A stretch of DNA of 64,000 nt from Lottiidibacillus patelloidae. Its GTDB lineage: Bacteria > Bacillota > Bacilli > Bacillales > SA5d-4. The position numbers and the translations under genes are program-made. The notes under the pieces are model-generated. The model was not told the origin of the DNA, did not search any database, and saw nothing but the letters and a program-made list of their open reading frames with translations. The stretch lies in assembly GCF_002262935.1 (NCBI RefSeq), contig NZ_NPIA01000005.1, positions 186,001-250,000 on the forward strand. The letters run 5' to 3'. Shown here in pieces: positions 8,801-17,341 of this stretch; position 1 is the first letter of the stretch; each line of letters opens with the position of its first letter.

Positions 8801-9679
8801 TTATTTATTTTTTTGTCCTAAACCTTGTGTAATACGGTCTAGCACAATTGCTAACACAACAATTCCTAATCCACCAGTTAGTCCTTTACCCACATTCACA
8901 CTAGAAATACCAGCTAGTACTTCAGAACCTAAACCTGGTGCACCAATCATTGATGCAATAACAGCCATTGATAAAGCTAACATAATTGTTTGGTTAATCC
9001 CTGCCATAATTGTCGGGACAGCCATCGGTAATTGAACTTTCACTAACATTTGCCATGATGTAGACCCGAAGGCACGTGCAGCTTCAACGACATCTGTTGG
9101 AACTTGTCTTATTCCGAGATTTGTCATCCGAACTGCAGGAGGTGTAGCAAATACAAACGTTGCAATTACTGCTGGAACACCACCTAAGTCAAACAGCAAT
9201 ATTGCTGGAATTAAATATACGAAGCTTGGTAACGTTTGCATAAAGTCCAAAATCGGACGGGTTATTTTATCTATATTTGCGGATTTTGCACTTAAAATAC
9301 CAATTGGTATACCGAGCAACATCGAAAATACAGTAGCAACAATTACGATTGCTAACGTTTGCATTGATGCTTCCCATAACCCTGTAGTACCAAGATATAA
9401 AGCACCTATCAATGTAAACAATGCAGTCCCTTTTCCTGCTAAGCGCCATGCCAATGCAATAAATAACAAAGTCATCACTTCAGCCGGAAGAACAGTGAAA
9501 CTCCATGTCACTCCATTTACAACAGATTCAATTGCTTTAGAAACTGAGTCGAAAAAATCACCTAAGTTAGGCAGTAACCATTCATATATAAAATTATTTG
9601 TCCATTCTTCTAAAGGTAATTCAAAGTATTGCATTTTTTTATCAAAGAATTTAGTAATCATTTCAATAATATTGTTCAT
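8801..9679 (-). CDS. opuAB: Glycine betaine ABC transporter permease
   Basis: A 292-residue permease of the ProW/OpuAB family. Hydrophobic helices alternate with the conserved loop VVEAARAFGSTSWQMLVKVQ and LPMAVPTIMAGINQTIMLAL, the ATPase contact region. The DFMQTLPSFVYLIPA segment is characteristic of this family. Two copies form the channel in the OpuA complex. The start is ATG 9679 with AGAGGTG upstream, 13 bases after opuAA. Confidence 0.92.
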   Translation of the reverse strand: MNNIIEMITKFFDKKMQYFELPLEEWTNNFIYEWLLPNLGDFFDSVSKAIESVVNGVTWSFTVLPAEVMTLLFIALAWRLAGKGTALFTLIGALYLGTTGLWEASMQTLAIVIVATVFSMLLGIPIGILSAKSANIDKITRPILDFMQTLPSFVYLIPAILLFDLGGVPAVIATFVFATPPAVRMTNLGIRQVPTDVVEAARAFGSTSWQMLVKVQLPMAVPTIMAGINQTIMLALSMAVIASMIGAPGLGSEVLAGISSVNVGKGLTGGLGIVVLAIVLDRITQGLGQKNK

Positions 9680-9692
9680 TAGTTTTACACCT

Positions 9693-10871
9693 CTATTCCC
9701 TTCCTAGTACGAGACCTGAAAGGATGGAAACACGCACTATTATACCTTTAAGTTGATTTTCTTCTACGACTGCAATCGGATATTTCGTTTCTGCTGCAAT
9801 TCCTAACAAGTCGTTTAAAGGTGTTTCTGTAGAAGTAGTAAAGTAGTCTTGTATTAACACTTCTTCAACCCACTTATTTTCTTTATACGCTTTTATCGCA
9901 TCATCAATTGTAAGTAGGCCTTTTAAATTCTTTTGCTTATCTACTACGAAGATACTAGAAACGCCGGCATCTTCCATTTTGCGAACAGCAACTCTAGGAC
10001 CATCTTTCCAGGTTGTAATAACATCAGGCTTTTTCATTACATTTCCAGCGACAAGAACTTTCGAACGGTCTACGTCTTCTACAAAGTTGTAAACATATTC
10101 ATTTGCTGGATTTTCTAATATCTCTTCTGATGTACCTATTTGGACGATTGCACCATTTTTCATTATGGCAATGCGATCACCTAGCTTTAATGCTTCATCT
10201 AAATCATGTGTTATAAAGATAATCGTTTTACCTAATTTGTTTTGTAAATTTAGTAGCTCGTCTTGCATTTCTTTACGAATTAATGGGTCTAATGCTGAAA
10301 ATGCTTCATCCATTAATAGAATATCGGAATCGTTAGCTAAAGCTCGAGCTAGCCCAACACGTTGCTGCATTCCACCACTTAATTGGTCTGGATAGCTGTC
10401 TTCATAGCCTTTTAAACCAACGTCAATAATAGCTTTGCGTGCTTTTTCTTCACGTTCTTCTTTTGCAATCCCTTGAACTTCTAATCCGTACTCGACGTTA
10501 GAGAGAATCGTACGGTGAGGGAATAAAGCAAACTTTTGGAAAACCATCGCTAACTTTTTACGACGCGTATTTCGTAGTTGTTCCTTGTCCATTTTTGTTA
10601 TATCTTCTCCATCAATATAAACCTCTCCACCAGTAGGTTCGATGAGTCGGTTAACAAGGCGGATAAGTGTGGATTTACCACTACCAGATAGGCCCATAAT
10701 GACGAAAAACTCACCAGCTTCTACGGAAAACGAAGCTTTATTAACGCCGACAGTCATACCTGTCTTTTCTAGTATTGTTTCTTTTGATTCGCCCTTTTGA
10801 AGTCGTTTCATGCCTTCTTTAGGATTCGAACCGAAAATCTTCGTAAGATTTTTCACTTCAATTTTACTCAT
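9693..10871 (-). CDS. opuAA: Glycine betaine ABC transporter ATPase with CBS domains
   Basis: A 392-residue ATPase. Walker A is GLSGSGKST near residue 59, the signature is LSGGMQQR, Walker B is [12 protein letters not shown], and the switch is [10 protein letters not shown]. After about residue 270 two CBS modules follow ([20 protein letters not shown] and [17 protein letters not shown], then [15 protein letters not shown]). In OpuA the CBS pair senses ionic strength and, in characterised members, cyclic di-AMP, gating transport during osmotic stress. First gene of the operon; AAAGGAG lies 7 bases before ATG 10871. Confidence 0.93.
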   Translation of the reverse strand: MSKIEVKNLTKIFGSNPKEGMKRLQKGESKETILEKTGMTVGVNKASFSVEAGEFFVIMGLSGSGKSTLIRLVNRLIEPTGGEVYIDGEDITKMDKEQLRNTRRKKLAMVFQKFALFPHRTILSNVEYGLEVQGIAKEEREEKARKAIIDVGLKGYEDSYPDQLSGGMQQRVGLARALANDSDILLMDEAFSALDPLIRKEMQDELLNLQNKLGKTIIFITHDLDEALKLGDRIAIMKNGAIVQIGTSEEILENPANEYVYNFVEDVDRSKVLVAGNVMKKPDVITTWKDGPRVAVRKMEDAGVSSIFVVDKQKNLKGLLTIDDAIKAYKENKWVEEVLIQDYFTTSTETPLNDLLGIAAETKYPIAVVEENQLKGIIVRVSILSGLVLGRE

Positions 10872-11370
10872 GTATAAACTCCTTTAGATTTTAAATGTTT
10901 CTTTAAAAAAGTATTTGGCATACCTGTCTTAGAATCACACCATAAGTTAAGTGTTTTTGAAGCAACCTAAATAGCATCCGTGAATAGTTAAAAACACGTC
11001 ATATAAAATAAAAAAATAAAAGCGCATGTAATTAGTATTCTAAAACTATTATCTTTCAATTTTTATGGGTATATATAATAAGATAGGCCATCCTTCTTTT
11101 GTTTATTGTAGGTAATTACCTACTATTCGTGGTTGCTGTGGAAATGTGTGAAAGTGCAAAAAGTAGAAAAATAAGTGGTTTAGCGTTCGAAAAAAGCTAA
11201 CAGAAACAATTTTACGGCATTCGAAATAAATTGACAAAAGCGCTCTAACTCTATATTTGGATAAGAGTTCCAAAAAATATGGAAGAGAGTGGTTTATTGA
11301 GACGAAGCGTAAAAATAGTAGGAAATAGTCTAATTTGATGGCAAATGCTCGAGATTTGCAAAAAATCAGA
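10872..11370. other. Gene-free stretch upstream of opuAA
   Basis: About 500 bases without a convincing gene. On the minus strand a possible promoter for opuA reads TTGAAA (11059-11054), 17 bases, ACTAAT (11036-11031). It would give a leader of about 155 nt. A perfect 16-bp palindrome lies further upstream at 11108-11123. The remainder is AT-rich without recognisable structure. Confidence 0.4.
11108..11123. promoter_or_regulatory. Perfect 16-bp palindrome upstream of opuA
   Basis: GTAGGTAATTACCTAC is self-complementary over all 16 bases. It lies about 50 bases upstream of the weak predicted opuA promoter. A symmetric regulator binding site is the simplest reading, but no cognate regulator is visible nearby. 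Confidence 0.4.
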
Positions 11371-11401
11371 AAAAAAGAGTACTGCAGGTGCAGTACTCTT
11401 T
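11371..11401 (-). terminator. Rho-independent terminator after the small secreted protein gene
   Basis: AAAGAGTACTGCA at 11374-11386 pairs perfectly with its complement at 11389-11401 with a 2-base loop; on the minus strand the stem is followed by T residues. Confidence 0.85.
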
Positions 11402-11415
11402 CATCTAGTAAACTA

Positions 11416-11709
11416 TTAAAATAATAATACTGGTGGATCAATTGCTAAAACTTTCACACCATTTACTTCAATCCAAATGTAATAGTGGTCTATTTCCATA
11501 CCAGAATTCTCTTCTAATAATTGAATTAATTGCTCTTGTGCTTCGAACATCATCCATGCAAAGTCCTCATTTAAGAATAAAGGGATAGATTTATCCGTTT
11601 CAATGGAGATAATGATATCCTTTTCTGCGATATATGCTGCATCAGCGTTTGAAGTGAATAGTGGGAAAATTAGTGCCATAGCTAGTGTTAGAACTAAAAG
11701 TTTTTTCAA
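11416..11709 (-). CDS. Small secreted protein of unknown function
   Basis: A 97-residue protein with a clear signal peptide: MKKLLVLTLAMALIFPLF, then SNADAAY with a likely cleavage after ADA near residue 24. The mature part of about 73 residues is acidic, with FLNEDFAWMMFEAQEQLIQ and a C-terminal hydrophobic VLAIDPPVLLF. I do not recognise a family. The start has GGAGGTAG upstream and the gene ends just before a strong terminator. It lies 19 bases downstream of the cupin/HD-GYP gene, so the two may share a transcript. Confidence 0.75.
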   Translation of the reverse strand: MKKLLVLTLAMALIFPLFTSNADAAYIAEKDIIISIETDKSIPLFLNEDFAWMMFEAQEQLIQLLEENSGMEIDHYYIWIEVNGVKVLAIDPPVLLF

Positions 11710-11728
11710 AGTACTACCTCCATAAGGT

Positions 11729-12655
11729 TTAATTTAGTTTGTCGGAAAGAGATAAAAATGTATCTACGACAATTGGATGATACATTTTACCTTTATTTGC
11801 AACGATTTCTTGAAGAGCTTCCTCTTTTGACAACCTTTTACGATAGACACGGTCAGTAGTCATCGCGTCATAAGAGTCGACAACAGATATTATTGCTGCA
11901 GCAAGATGAATTTTCTCTCCGTCTAGTCCATAAGGATAGCCTTTTCCATCATACCGTTCATGGTGTTGTACCACAATTTTTGCAGCTTCTTCTAGTAAAG
12001 GAAACTTGGTCTCCATTAAAAGGTCGTAGCCATATAAAGGGTGTTTCTTCATTTCAAGCCATTCTTCATCGGTTAATTTACTAGGTTTCCGAAGTATACT
12101 ATCAGATATATTAACTTTCCCAACATCATGAAGAAAAGCAGCTAAATTGAGCACTACTAGTTCATGAGAAGGGAGGTTTAACTTTTCGCCAACGAGCATA
12201 GAGAATTTCATGATTCGTTGACAATGATCTGAAGTATAGCCATCTTTCTTTTCAACTGAAACTGCTAGCTCCATCGTATCGCGAACTGCTTTACTATAAT
12301 AATGAAAAACAGGCTGGGAGGACACATAAATAAATTCTGTATCTTCCTCTGCGAAAAAAATAGCAGGCTCTTTTACCGGTTGTGCTGACACGGAAGAACC
12401 TGTCACTAGTTTTCGCTCGCCATCTTCATGTTTCCAAATAAGAGAACCTGATAGAATATAAAAGAATTCTAAAGCATTCCATCCATCTTCAGGATTTAGT
12501 GCCCAACGATGCCCAGCTGGCAGTTTATGATGAATCACTTCTGTACCGTCCCCAGAAGCAAGTAAAGAAAGTACCGTATTTTTATAGGTGATTTTCTCTA
12601 TAGCATTTTCAGTTGAAATAGAAACCCTAAATGTGTTTAATATGTCTTGTTGCAA
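11729..12655 (-). CDS. Cupin-like N-terminal domain fused to an HD-GYP phosphodiesterase domain
   Basis: A protein of about 308 residues. I place the start at TTG 12655, 8 bases after GGAGG; the upstream in-frame ATG at 12676 lies before that site. Residues 20-110 look like a cupin: HHKLPAGHRW, LEFFYILSGSLIWKHEDGE. From about residue 140 there is an HD-GYP domain with HDVGK, LTDEEWLEMKKHP and HHERYDGKGYPYG, the metal-binding and GYP motifs. HD-GYP proteins typically hydrolyse cyclic di-GMP or other cyclic dinucleotides. The cupin may sense a small ligand; that is inference. No partner cyclase is encoded in the window. Confidence 0.8.
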   Translation of the reverse strand: MQQDILNTFRVSISTENAIEKITYKNTVLSLLASGDGTEVIHHKLPAGHRWALNPEDGWNALEFFYILSGSLIWKHEDGERKLVTGSSVSAQPVKEPAIFFAEEDTEFIYVSSQPVFHYYSKAVRDTMELAVSVEKKDGYTSDHCQRIMKFSMLVGEKLNLPSHELVVLNLAAFLHDVGKVNISDSILRKPSKLTDEEWLEMKKHPLYGYDLLMETKFPLLEEAAKIVVQHHERYDGKGYPYGLDGEKIHLAAAIISVVDSYDAMTTDRVYRKRLSKEEALQEIVANKGKMYHPIVVDTFLSLSDKLN

Positions 12656-12725
12656 TGTTATAACCTCCAAGGCCATTAAGTCTATTATAGATTATATCCT
12701 ATAAGAAGGACACAGTACTTTAGTA

Positions 12726-13142
12726 TTAATTGGCAATATCCTCAACGTTTTCTTCAGCAAGTTTAACATCAGTCAAATCTTCGAAATCTTTATCATTTTT
12801 TTTGTTTTGCATCGTGCTATCTCCTTGAAAAACACCGCCTTCTTCAATGACAATTGCATTTAGTACAGTAGAACCGTTAAATGAGCCTGTTGACAATATA
12901 TGTAGTTTTTCAGTTGCTTGAACTTTGCCGCTTACAGATCCAGCGATAGTAATGTTCCTTGCGATAATGGAAGATTCGATATAACCAGTTTCTCCAATAG
13001 TTACGTCTCCATCACATATTACTTCACCAAATACTTTCCCGTCTACCCGTAAACTAGTTTTAATGTTTATGTTCCCATTTACTACAGTTTCTGGTCCAAT
13101 AATAGTATCTAAATTTTGTAACTTTTTATTCTTCTTTTTCAT
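12726..13142 (-). CDS. Bactofilin, polymer-forming cytoskeletal protein
   Basis: A 138-residue protein with the bactofilin core, a short right-handed beta-helix: LDTIIGPETVVNGNI, LRVDGKVFGEVICDGDVTIG, YIESSIIARNITIAGSVSG. The repeating hydrophobic-Gly pattern every six or so residues is visible over residues 10-110. The tail is charged and disordered. Bactofilins polymerise without nucleotide and anchor cell wall enzymes. It follows the M23 peptidase gene by 28 bases on the same strand, the classic bactofilin-LytM pairing. Confidence 0.9.
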   Translation of the reverse strand: MKKKNKKLQNLDTIIGPETVVNGNINIKTSLRVDGKVFGEVICDGDVTIGETGYIESSIIARNITIAGSVSGKVQATEKLHILSTGSFNGSTVLNAIVIEEGGVFQGDSTMQNKKNDKDFEDLTDVKLAEENVEDIAN

Positions 13143-13170
13143 AAATCACACAACCTCTCAATTTATATTT

Positions 13171-14157
13171 TTATTGAATTATAAATGTTAAATACGGGTC
13201 AGGATTAACGGACTGACCATTTCGGATTACTTCATAATGAAGGTGAACACCTGTACTTCTCCCACTAGTACCCATGTAACCGATAATGTCACCTTTTTTC
13301 ACTTTATCTCCAGATCTCACAATGTATCTGGATAAATGACCATATCTAGTTTCATATTCACTAGAATGCTTGATTACTACGGAATAGCCATAACTACCTT
13401 CCCAGCCAGAAACAGAAACTACACCGTCAGCAGTTGCGTAAATTGGGCTGCCCCAAGGCCCTGCAATATCAATGCCTGTATGTAAGGCATGTTGCCTTGT
13501 GATAGGATGAATTCGATACCCATAGGCAGATGTTACTCTGAACACATTCGTTGGCCAAATGGTTGGCGTATATTGTAATTCTATTTTTAATTTTTCAATT
13601 GTTGATATTGTTTGTTCATATTGAGTAATTAATTTAGGCAATTGAACTGTGATACTCTCATACTTATCTGAGGCAGTTTGAGTAGTTTCAAATAGATCGT
13701 AATCTTTGTTGAATTGATAACTCTCATATGTACTATTAAAAACAGGTATATGTATGTCTCTCCCGCCTATTGGTTCGTCAGTCTTTCCAAAATAATTGGA
13801 CTTTGGTTGTAGCGACTGACTAATATTTCTTATTTTTATTTCCAATTCTTTAAGCTGATTTAGCTGTTCTTCTACTGTAATGGCATGATCTTGTAAAAAA
13901 GACTGTTCAGATCGAAGTGTTACAATAATCGAATCTTTTTTATTAATCTCTTTTGTAAGTAATAAGTTAGCGTTAGCTAATTTTTCATTTTCATGTTGGA
14001 AGTATACAAATGCCAATGATAAGATTGTAATGATAGCTATAATTGAGTTTATTATTGCGGTAAAAAGAAATTTTGGGAATCGTATTCTTTTTATCGGTTT
14101 GTTTGCATCGGACAATATAATAAAGGACCAAAAGCGAAAGCGTCTTTTAAACCGCAT
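13171..14157 (-). CDS. Membrane-anchored M23 peptidase with coiled coil, bactofilin partner
   Basis: A 328-residue protein starting at ATG 14157, 8 bases after GGAGG. A basic cytoplasmic N terminus (RFKRRFRFW) leads to one membrane helix near residues 28-50. A coiled-coil region follows (roughly 55-110), then the LytM domain: HTGIDIAGPWG supplies the first His and Asp, YGHLS follows, and HLHYEV holds the HxH motif. All zinc and catalytic residues look intact, so it should be an active endopeptidase acting on peptidoglycan cross-bridges outside the membrane. Its N terminus probably contacts the bactofilin. Confidence 0.9.
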   Translation of the reverse strand: MRFKRRFRFWSFIILSDANKPIKRIRFPKFLFTAIINSIIAIITILSLAFVYFQHENEKLANANLLLTKEINKKDSIIVTLRSEQSFLQDHAITVEEQLNQLKELEIKIRNISQSLQPKSNYFGKTDEPIGGRDIHIPVFNSTYESYQFNKDYDLFETTQTASDKYESITVQLPKLITQYEQTISTIEKLKIELQYTPTIWPTNVFRVTSAYGYRIHPITRQHALHTGIDIAGPWGSPIYATADGVVSVSGWEGSYGYSVVIKHSSEYETRYGHLSRYIVRSGDKVKKGDIIGYMGTSGRSTGVHLHYEVIRNGQSVNPDPYLTFIIQ

Positions 14158-14301
14158 ACTTTAAACCTCCAATCATAACTAGTTTAGTATAAAAAATATT
14201 ATTCGACATAATTTGCGAAAATCCTTCTATTTTGTTTAGAAATTATAAAAATAGCAATAATTTTAGTAAACTTATTAAAAATAAAGGTAAGGAGGTACAA
14301 A

Positions 14302-14565
14302 ATGAATATACCTATACAAGTCATTGTTTCCCAAATGGACAAAGAAATAACAAAGATTAAAAAAGAAATTTCAATAAATAAGAAAAAAGAGAGAATTGCT
14401 GCAATAAGAGCGCTTTGTGATGTCATTCTTGAAGAAGAAAGTATTGAAAAAAGCACAGTTGCTGATGAGGCGATGCTGAAAATGATGGTTGGAGATAATA
14501 AAAAAGATATTAAAAGTAATTTGCCAAAAAGTGAAGGCAATGGAGATTCAATTTTTGATTTTTAA
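14302..14565 (+). CDS. ywdI: YwdI family protein (DUF5327)
   Basis: An 87-residue soluble protein of unknown function. The Lys/Glu-rich helical N-terminal half (IVSQMDKEITKIKKEI, RIAAIRALCDVILEEE) and the C-terminal GDSIFDF match the small YwdI family, whose members end similarly. The order ywdI, ywdK, gerQ is that of B. subtilis. The start is ATG 14302 behind AAGGAGG. A shared hairpin terminator follows at 14569. A ywdJ-like permease is not present; an unrelated-looking membrane protein sits on the opposite strand instead. Confidence 0.7.
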   Translation: MNIPIQVIVSQMDKEITKIKKEISINKKKERIAAIRALCDVILEEESIEKSTVADEAMLKMMVGDNKKDIKSNLPKSEGNGDSIFDF

Positions 14566-14568
14566 ATG

Positions 14569-14603
14569 AAGAAAGCTGCTGAGAAAGGGCCAGCAGCTTT
14601 CTT
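14569..14603. terminator. Bidirectional terminator between ywdI and a membrane protein gene
   Basis: AAGAAAGCTGCTG at 14569-14581 pairs perfectly with its complement at 14591-14603. It lies directly between two convergent stop codons. Confidence 0.8.
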
Positions 14604-15407
14604 CTATTGATTAGATTCAGGGTCTTCCGTGTTATTATTTTTCACTTTATATAAAGAAAGCATTAAAGCAACTTGAAAGCCGGATGAAGCATATCCATAA
14701 ATGAAGATAAAGAGGATAAGTATAATTGGGTTCCATATGGCATTTACAATTAACCCTATGACTATATTAAATGCTAGCATCGCAAAAATAATTGGAAATA
14801 AATTATCGGTGCGATTTGCAAAATATACCCTGCTTTTCCTCAACCCCTCAAACACAGAAACATCATCTACAATAATCGTAAACTCCCAATATATAAATAA
14901 TATGCGAAAAGTAAATAACAATATTATAAAGATAAGCATTCCAAATAATTGTAGTGGTATAACAATTAATAAAAAACTAAGAACTAAAGCGGCAATCCAA
15001 ACCAATTCGACTACTAAATAAGAGATCCAAAACTTTTTTCCATAGTTAATAAAATTATTGAAAGTTAGCTTTTTATCTAGAGTAAGATCATTTACTAGTC
15101 CAATAAAACCTGCTTGTAAAAATGCTGTAAACAATAGACCGATGGCAAGAAGAAGTAACATTTGCAGGGAAGGTTCAACCATCCCTGGATAAAAAGTTAG
15201 ACTATTAGCCATGACGTTTACTTGTTGATCAATGATAGTGGCAATCGAAGGTAAGCCAACTTCAATAGCCAGTTTAATAGAAACTTTTGACTCGCCATAG
15301 AAACCAGTGAAAAGTAACCCATACATCAATGCTAAAAGGTCGTAAGCGATTGGAAATACGATCAATAGTTTATGGTTAGATAATCGATTAAATCCATTGG
15401 AAATCAT
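14604..15407 (-). CDS. Multi-pass membrane protein of unknown function
   Basis: A 267-residue protein with about six hydrophobic segments: LLIVFPIAYDLLALMYGLLF near the N terminus, then MLLLLAIGLLFTAFLQAG, YLVVELVWIAALVLSFLLIV, GMLIFIILLFTFRILFIYWE, NLFPIIFAMLAFNIVIGLIV and PIILILFIFIYGYASSGF. The segment FTIIVDDVSVFEGLRKSR between helices recalls membrane proteins of the YciC or glycerophosphodiesterase-membrane-domain type, but I cannot assign a family. The start follows a GGGGGA site. It is a single gene that ends on a shared terminator. Confidence 0.7.
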   Translation of the reverse strand: MISNGFNRLSNHKLLIVFPIAYDLLALMYGLLFTGFYGESKVSIKLAIEVGLPSIATIIDQQVNVMANSLTFYPGMVEPSLQMLLLLAIGLLFTAFLQAGFIGLVNDLTLDKKLTFNNFINYGKKFWISYLVVELVWIAALVLSFLLIVIPLQLFGMLIFIILLFTFRILFIYWEFTIIVDDVSVFEGLRKSRVYFANRTDNLFPIIFAMLAFNIVIGLIVNAIWNPIILILFIFIYGYASSGFQVALMLSLYKVKNNNTEDPESNQ

Positions 15408-15467
15408 ATTTGTCCCCCATCATTATTCGTATTGAAAAATGGCATAATTATTCGTGAAAATGTCGCT

Positions 15468-16085
15468 TTATTTTATTTTAGGACGTGGGATTGAAAACGT
15501 AGTAGCTACTTCTGTATAGTCAATGCCCCCTAATCGGCCTACAGGTTTTAATCGTTCTGTAGATATTTTTCCATCATTATATAGTTCCTCTGTCACATGG
15601 ATCCCGACAACTTCACCTAAGATGAGATCTGTGCCATCGCTTTCCTCATTCTTTCCAACGAATATATGCTCATATAATCGGCACTCTAAAGCTAATTTAG
15701 TCTCATTTATACGCGGGACAGCTACATTTTTGCAATCTGCTAAAGTAAATCCTACTTTTTCTATTTCGCTAATATCACTTGGGAAAGGTGCAGCACTATC
15801 ATTTATTTTCTCTACATTAGTCATATCAACTGTGTGTATGACAAATTCTTTTCTTTCTAAAATATTTCTAGATGTATCCTTAAGTGAGCCATCTCTCTTT
15901 TTGCCAATTGCAAGAGAGATAATTGCAGGCTCGGAACATACAACATTAAAAAAGCTAAATGGCGCACCATTTACAACACCATTTTCATTAGTGGTTGTTA
16001 CATATGCAATTGGTCTCGGAAGTACAGAGTGTATTAGTAATTGATAAACTTCTGCTTTTGATTTATCGTGCAATGGAATATACAT
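15468..16085 (-). CDS. Flavin reductase-like FMN-binding protein
   Basis: A 205-residue protein with the split-barrel flavin reductase fold: VLPRPIAYVTTTNENGVVNG, APFSFFNVVCSEPAIISLAI and the terminal RLGGIDYTEV. These are features of the DIM6/NTAB (RutF-like) group that binds FMN and reduces it with NAD(P)H or uses it as cofactor. The partner oxygenase, if any, is not nearby. ATG 16085 is preceded by GAGAGGGA. It is monocistronic and divergent from ywdK. Confidence 0.85.
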   Translation of the reverse strand: MYIPLHDKSKAEVYQLLIHSVLPRPIAYVTTTNENGVVNGAPFSFFNVVCSEPAIISLAIGKKRDGSLKDTSRNILERKEFVIHTVDMTNVEKINDSAAPFPSDISEIEKVGFTLADCKNVAVPRINETKLALECRLYEHIFVGKNEESDGTDLILGEVVGIHVTEELYNDGKISTERLKPVGRLGGIDYTEVATTFSIPRPKIK

Positions 16086-16208
16086 AACATGTCCCTCTCA
16101 TGAAAAAAGTTATAATAGTGTAATACGATATATGACCGTGTAAAACCTTTCTATTACTTTAAAAAAAGTGTAAGCTTTTAATGTTAATTGTGAAAGGAGA
16201 TGAAGAAA

Positions 16209-16580
16209 ATGTTTAAAGTATTTTTATTTATCGGCAGTATTTCTATGATGCTAGCAGTTATGTTAGGTGCTTTCGGCTCACATGGTTTACAAGGAAAGCT
16301 AACAGAAAAAATGTTAAATGCGTGGAACACTGGAGTGCATTACCATATCATTCATGCACTCGGCCTCTTCGTTATTGCAATGTTATTAGATAAATTAGGA
16401 CAGCAATCTCTTGTTGTCTGGGCAGGTTGGTTTATCGTAGCCGGAATTGTACTATTCTCAGGAAGTTTATATGCGTTAAGTGTAACAGGCATTTCAAAGT
16501 TAGGAATTATAACGCCACTAGGTGGAACAGCATTTATTATAGGGTGGGTGCTACTTGCTGTTGCGGTCTTAAAAGCCTAA
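16209..16580 (+). CDS. ywdK: YwdK, DUF423 membrane protein
   Basis: A 123-residue integral membrane protein with four predicted helices. The motifs GAFGSHGLQG, NTGVHYHIIHALGLF, LFSGSLYALSVTG and ITPLGGTAFIIGW are those of the DUF423 family. Function is unknown. I choose ATG 16209 because the AAAGGAG site ends 9 bases upstream; the in-frame ATG at 16200 overlaps that site. A strong terminator follows, and gerQ converges from the other strand, as in B. subtilis. Confidence 0.88.
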   Translation: MFKVFLFIGSISMMLAVMLGAFGSHGLQGKLTEKMLNAWNTGVHYHIIHALGLFVIAMLLDKLGQQSLVVWAGWFIVAGIVLFSGSLYALSVTGISKLGIITPLGGTAFIIGWVLLAVAVLKA

Positions 16581-16597
16581 GATATTATTTATCCTTT

Positions 16598-16629
16598 AAA
16601 GACACTCGAGTGCTAGAGTGTCTTTTTTT
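16598..16629 (+). terminator. Rho-independent terminator after ywdK
   Basis: AAAGACACTC at 16598-16607 pairs with GAGTGTCTTT at 16616-16625, followed by further T residues. Confidence 0.9.
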
Positions 16630-16680
16630 CAAAAAAAATAGCAAACCGCATAGTCGGCCTGCTACTGATTATACTACCTT

Positions 16681-17103
16681 TTAATATGGGTAATCGTATT
16701 CTAACTCTTCATCAAATGTAACGTAATCTAAATAAACCATAAGTAATAAATAGCGCATACCGGTTTGAGGGTCACTTAATATAATGTGATCACGGCCAGC
16801 TGCTTCAACGCGACCTTTAAATACTTTGGCATTCCATTCTTTGTTATTTTCAAAGGTCATATATACCGTAGCAATTTTCCCTTTGTTTAAGCGCAAAATG
16901 TTTTCAATGTATGATTGTTCTAAAGGTAACATGCCTGGAACTTGTGGTGCTTGTGGACCAGGTGTTGTAGGTAATGGAACTTGAATGCTTGGAGATTGCA
17001 TTGGTTGCCCGTATGATGGATAACCTCCATAGGATGGTGAACTAGGATAACCACCTTGTTGACCGTAGTATGGATTTGCTCCGTAAGATTGATTGTGTTT
17101 CAT
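16681..17103 (-). CDS. gerQ: Spore coat protein GerQ
   Basis: A 140-residue protein. The first 60 residues are rich in Tyr, Gly, Pro, Gln and Ser (NPYYGQQGGYP, PSYGGYPSYGQPMQ). The rest is the conserved GerQ domain: SYIENILRLNKGKIATVYMT, GRVEAAGRDHIILSDPQTG, YLLLMVYLDYVTFDEELE. GerQ is a coat protein that localises the germination lytic enzyme CwlJ and is cross-linked by transglutaminase Tgl; the few Lys residues and the N-terminal Gln residues fit that chemistry. The start follows AAGGAGGGG. Expression is probably from a mother-cell sigma factor, not resolved here. Confidence 0.92.
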   Translation of the reverse strand: MKHNQSYGANPYYGQQGGYPSSPSYGGYPSYGQPMQSPSIQVPLPTTPGPQAPQVPGMLPLEQSYIENILRLNKGKIATVYMTFENNKEWNAKVFKGRVEAAGRDHIILSDPQTGMRYLLLMVYLDYVTFDEELEYDYPY

Positions 17104-17131
17104 CTAACCCCTCCTTAATGTGTTCCCCATA

Positions 17132-17150
17132 CATTCGGAATTTCCGAGTG
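17132..17150. promoter_or_regulatory. Imperfect palindrome upstream of gerQ
   Basis: CATTCGGAA and TTCCGAGTG flank a central T and form a 9-bp dyad with a single G-T position. It lies 29-47 bases upstream of the gerQ start. It could be an operator or a leader hairpin. A second small hairpin, AAAAGCA with TGCTTTT, is at 17163-17179. Confidence 0.35.
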
Positions 17151-17286
17151 CTGGTGGACAATAAAAGCAAAGTGCTTTTTATCTTCCTGAATTCAATTAC
17201 CCCGTTTTGTTGCTATGATTTCATAAAAGCTGTACACATTCTTAATCGTATGAAGTGGGCTGGAGCAATATGCCATGAAAAAAGAA

Positions 17287-17331
17287 AAAACCTACAAAAT
17301 TCACTATAGGTAAGCGAAAATCGTAGGTTTT
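17287..17331 (-). terminator. Probable terminator after hemQ
   Basis: AAAACCTAC at 17287-17295 pairs with GTAGGTTTT at 17323-17331 over a 27-base loop. Read on the minus strand the stem ends in a run of six T. Confidence 0.6.
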
Positions 17332-17341
17332 AATTTACATA

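Noticed and set aside
11103-11441. 112-codon minus-strand frame rich in Phe, Leu and Tyr
   Set aside because: It overlaps the end of the small secreted protein gene and contains that gene's terminator hairpin; no ribosome site and low-complexity composition.
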